DNA of 48,957 bases from Pseudorhodoferax sp. Leaf267 (GTDB taxonomy: Bacteria > Pseudomonadota > Gammaproteobacteria > Burkholderiales > Burkholderiaceae_C), in NCBI RefSeq assembly GCF_001422405.1, contig NZ_LMMV01000001.1:1148235-1197191 (forward strand), given 5' to 3'. Shown here piece after piece: positions 46,840 through 48,957 of the stretch; within the stretch, counting starts at the first letter, position 1; each line of letters opens with the position of its first letter. The notes below the pieces were generated by a model, which was given only the letters and a program-made list of their open reading frames with translations, was not told the DNA's origin and ran no database searches. Both the position numbers and the translations under genes were made by a program.

Positions 46840-48657
46840 ATGGGTCGCACCACGACTTTCGACAGCGCCACGATGAAGCTGCAAGAACGACTCCAACTGA
46901 CGGGCCGGCAGGCCCGCAAGATCTGGGCACTGTCGCTGCCTTACTTCCAGTCCGAGGAGAAATGGCGTGCGCGCGGCCTGCTCGCCGCGATCATTGCGCT
47001 GAACCTTGGCGGCGTGTGGCTGCTGGTGCAGTACAACGACTGGTACCGCGTGTTCTACGACGCGCTGCAGGAGAAGAACCAGGCGGTGTTCTGGCAGCAG
47101 CTGCAGCGCTTCACGCTGATTGCCTTTGGCCTGATCGTGCTGGCGGTCTACCGCTTCTACCTGACGCAGCTGCTGGAGGTGCGCTGGCGCACCTGGATGA
47201 CCACGCAGTACCTGCAGCGCTGGCTGGCAGGCCATGCGTTCTACCGGTTGGAACTGGCGCGCTATGGCCAGGCGGCCGACGGCACCGTGCCCGACAACCC
47301 GGACCAGCGCATCCAGGAAGACCTGAACCTGTTCACCACCTACACCGTGTCCCTGACCATGGGTGCGTTCAACGCCGCGGTCACGTTGGTGAGCTTCGTG
47401 GGCATCCTGTGGAGCCTGTCGGGCGCGTTCGCGTTCGAGCTGGGCGGGCGCCCTGTCGAGGTGCCGGGCTTCATGGTGTGGATGGCGGTGCTGTACTGCG
47501 TGGCCGGCAGCTGGATCACGCATGTGATCGGCAAGCCGCAGATCGGCCTGAACTTCCAGCAGCAGCGGCTGGAGGCGGACTTTCGGCACCACATGGTGCG
47601 CGTGCGCGAGTACAGCGAGGCCATCGCGCTGGACCGCGGCGAGCCCGTGGAACGCCAGCAGCTGGACCTGCGCTTCTCGCGCGTGCTGGCCAACTACCTG
47701 GACCTGATCCGCGCGCAGAAGCGCCTGATCTGGTTCAGCAGCTTCTTCGGGCAGGCCGCGGTGATCTTCCCGTTCGTCATCTCCGCGCCGCGCTTCTTCA
47801 GCGGCGCGATCCAGCTGGGCGAGCTGATGCAGATCTCCACGGCCTTCGGCCGCGTGCAGGACTCGCTGGCCTGGTTCGTCGACAACTACCAGCAGCTGGC
47901 CGTGTGGCGTGCCACGACCGACCGGCTCACCAGCTTCGAGGCCAGCCTGGCCGCGCATCGCGACGAGGTGAACAGCGTCCACAGCCGCCACACGCAGGCC
48001 GAGGGCGCGCTCGCCACGCAGGATCTGGCGCTGGCCCTGCCCGATGGCACGCAGCTGCTGAGCGGCCTGGACCTCAACATGCAGCCCGGCGAACGCGTGC
48101 TGGTGCAAGGCCCATCGGGCAGCGGCAAGTCCACGCTGCTGCGCGCGATCGCCGGCATCTGGCCCTATGCCAGCGGCAGCGTCACGCAGCCGGCGGACGC
48201 CATGTTCATCCCGCAGCGGCCCTACTTCCCGGACGGTCCGCTGCGCGATGCGCTGGCCTATCCCAAGCCCGCCAGCGACTACCGCGACGAGGACCTGCGC
48301 GCCGCCTTGCGCGATGCGCTGCTGCCGCAGCTGCAGGACAGCCTGGACCGGCCCGACGCCTGGAGCCAGAAGCTCTCGGGCGGCGAGCAGCAGCGCCTGG
48401 CCATCGCGCGCGTGCTGCTCAAGAAACCGCGCTGGATCTTCGCGGACGAGGCCACCAGCGCGCTGGACCCGGCAGCCGAGCAGACGGTCTACGGCAAGCT
48501 GGTGGCCCAGGTGCAGGGCGCGGGCGGCGCGCTGCTGTCGATCGCGCACCGTCCGGCCGTGGCCGCGTTCCACGACCGCAGCTGGCAGCTGGTGCCCAGC
48601 GATGGCGGCCCGGCACGCTTCAGCCTGCGACAGGCAGCATTGCCTGCCAAAGGGTAG
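46840..48657 (+). CDS. SbmA/YddA-type ABC transporter (membrane-ATPase fusion)
   Basis: A 605-residue half-transporter with an ABC_membrane_2 transmembrane domain (about residues 40-340, five to six helices; contains the QYNDWYRVFYDALQEKN motif and EYSEAIALDRGEPVERQQL, the EAA-like segment of the peroxisomal ABCD/SbmA group) and a C-terminal ATPase: Walker A GPSGSGKST, signature LSGGEQQR, Walker B WIFADEATSALD, H-loop AHRP. It would work as a homodimer in the inner membrane; substrates in this group include peptides, fatty acyl compounds and vitamin B12. The ATG at 46840 is used, with one at 46873 as an alternative. An IS30 end begins immediately after the stop, so the last residues may be altered. 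Confidence 0.9.
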   Translation: MGRTTTFDSATMKLQERLQLTGRQARKIWALSLPYFQSEEKWRARGLLAAIIALNLGGVWLLVQYNDWYRVFYDALQEKNQAVFWQQLQRFTLIAFGLIVLAVYRFYLTQLLEVRWRTWMTTQYLQRWLAGHAFYRLELARYGQAADGTVPDNPDQRIQEDLNLFTTYTVSLTMGAFNAAVTLVSFVGILWSLSGAFAFELGGRPVEVPGFMVWMAVLYCVAGSWITHVIGKPQIGLNFQQQRLEADFRHHMVRVREYSEAIALDRGEPVERQQLDLRFSRVLANYLDLIRAQKRLIWFSSFFGQAAVIFPFVISAPRFFSGAIQLGELMQISTAFGRVQDSLAWFVDNYQQLAVWRATTDRLTSFEASLAAHRDEVNSVHSRHTQAEGALATQDLALALPDGTQLLSGLDLNMQPGERVLVQGPSGSGKSTLLRAIAGIWPYASGSVTQPADAMFIPQRPYFPDGPLRDALAYPKPASDYRDEDLRAALRDALLPQLQDSLDRPDAWSQKLSGGEQQRLAIARVLLKKPRWIFADEATSALDPAAEQTVYGKLVAQVQGAGGALLSIAHRPAVAAFHDRSWQLVPSDGGPARFSLRQAALPAKG

Positions 48658-48957
48658 GGTGGCCTCAAGTTTGAAGTGCGACACGGCGCAACCTGTAAGG
48701 TGCCGCCCAAATGGGAACTCACTACTCGCACGTCACAGCAGCTGATCGGATGTCGATCCAGGCCTTGCTGCAAGCCAACCGCGCATGAACAAGGCAGCGA
48801 TCCAGGCCGGGCTTGCGCTGCCCGAGCCACCCATGTCGATCTCGCACGAGACGATCTACTGCGCCATCTATGCGATGCCGCGCAATACCCTGCGCACTGA
48901 GCTGGTCGGCCTGCTGCGCAAGAGCCACAAGGCCCGCCTGCCACGCGCCCGCGGCAC
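48658..48957 (+). mobile_element. IS30-family insertion sequence, left part, cut by the window edge
   Basis: Right after the ABC transporter stop comes GGCCTCAAGTTTGAAGTGCG, which has the look of an IS30-family terminal inverted repeat (the TTGAAGTGC core). It is followed by the start of an IS30 transposase reading frame at 48711. The element continues beyond the window, so the other end and any target duplication cannot be seen. Confidence 0.7.
48711..48957 (+). pseudogene. IS30-family transposase, frameshifted and internally deleted
   Basis: An ATG at 48711 opens MGTHYSHVTAADRMSIQALLQANRA, the usual N-terminus of an IS30 transposase, but the frame stops at 48786-48788. The helix-turn-helix continues in another frame (MNKAAIQAGLAL from 48785), then jumps straight to PEPPMSISHETIYCAIYAMPR, which in intact IS30 proteins lies some 80-90 residues further on; the following LRKSHKARLPRARG is also standard. 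So there is a frameshift near 48779 and an internal deletion near 48820. The catalytic DDE core would lie beyond the window. Probably inactive. Confidence 0.8.

Noticed and set aside
43214..46919. Very long alternative frames on both strands over the amidohydrolase and permease genes
   Set aside because: They span two real genes and the gap between them, and their composition (Arg/Ala/Gly or His/Gln-rich) is typical of shifted GC-rich codons.

Overview
The window is high-GC bacterial DNA that fits a betaproteobacterium of the order Burkholderiales, most likely family Comamonadaceae. This is inferred from family resemblance and not from a search. The signs are a groESL operon with a perfect CIRCE element behind a sigma-32-type promoter, an Omp32-type porin, Bug-type tripartite tricarboxylate (TTT) solute-binding proteins, Coq7 for ubiquinone, and a type II secretion locus ordered G-H-I-J-K-L-M-N-D-E-F with gspC inverted beside gspG. 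Coding density is very high and many neighbouring genes overlap as ATGA or TGATG.

Layout. 1-3.1 kb: the 3' end of an unrecognised gene, about 600 bp without a gene, then heat-shock-regulated groES-groEL and a strong terminator. 3.1-8.8 kb: central carbon metabolism. A leftward tal-pgi-FHA operon diverges from a rightward zwf-hexR operon, and a HexR-like palindrome lies between them. 8.8-14.5 kb: a LysR regulator diverges from an RraA-like protein, an amidase, two Bug solute-binding proteins and a small EthD-like protein. This looks like a catabolic cluster for an unknown amide or carboxylate. 14.5-23 kb: a leftward peptide/nickel-type ABC importer operon with two paralogous binding proteins and an M20 amidohydrolase placed between its two permease genes.

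23-30 kb: a DUF3047 lipoprotein, a porin, coq7, an OsmC-family protein, a candidate three-hairpin small RNA carrying anti-Shine-Dalgarno-like CU motifs, then ilvA-cobS-cobC. 29.6-40.8 kb: a nearly complete type II secretion system (gspC on the opposite strand; no prepilin peptidase in the window). 40.8-48.7 kb: a candidate interspersed repeat, a cytosolic 5'-nucleotidase, a large lipoprotein joining a TolB-like propeller to an amidohydrolase, a LysP-type amino acid permease and an SbmA/YddA-type ABC exporter. The window ends in an IS30-family element whose transposase is already broken by a frameshift and an internal deletion.

Most of the window is recognisable housekeeping or transport. I did not find a defence system, prophage, CRISPR array, tRNA or rRNA. 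The most original signals are the candidate anti-SD small RNA before ilvA, the FHA gene tied to tal-pgi, the RraA-amidase-Bug-EthD cluster, and the split importer operon with its embedded hydrolase.
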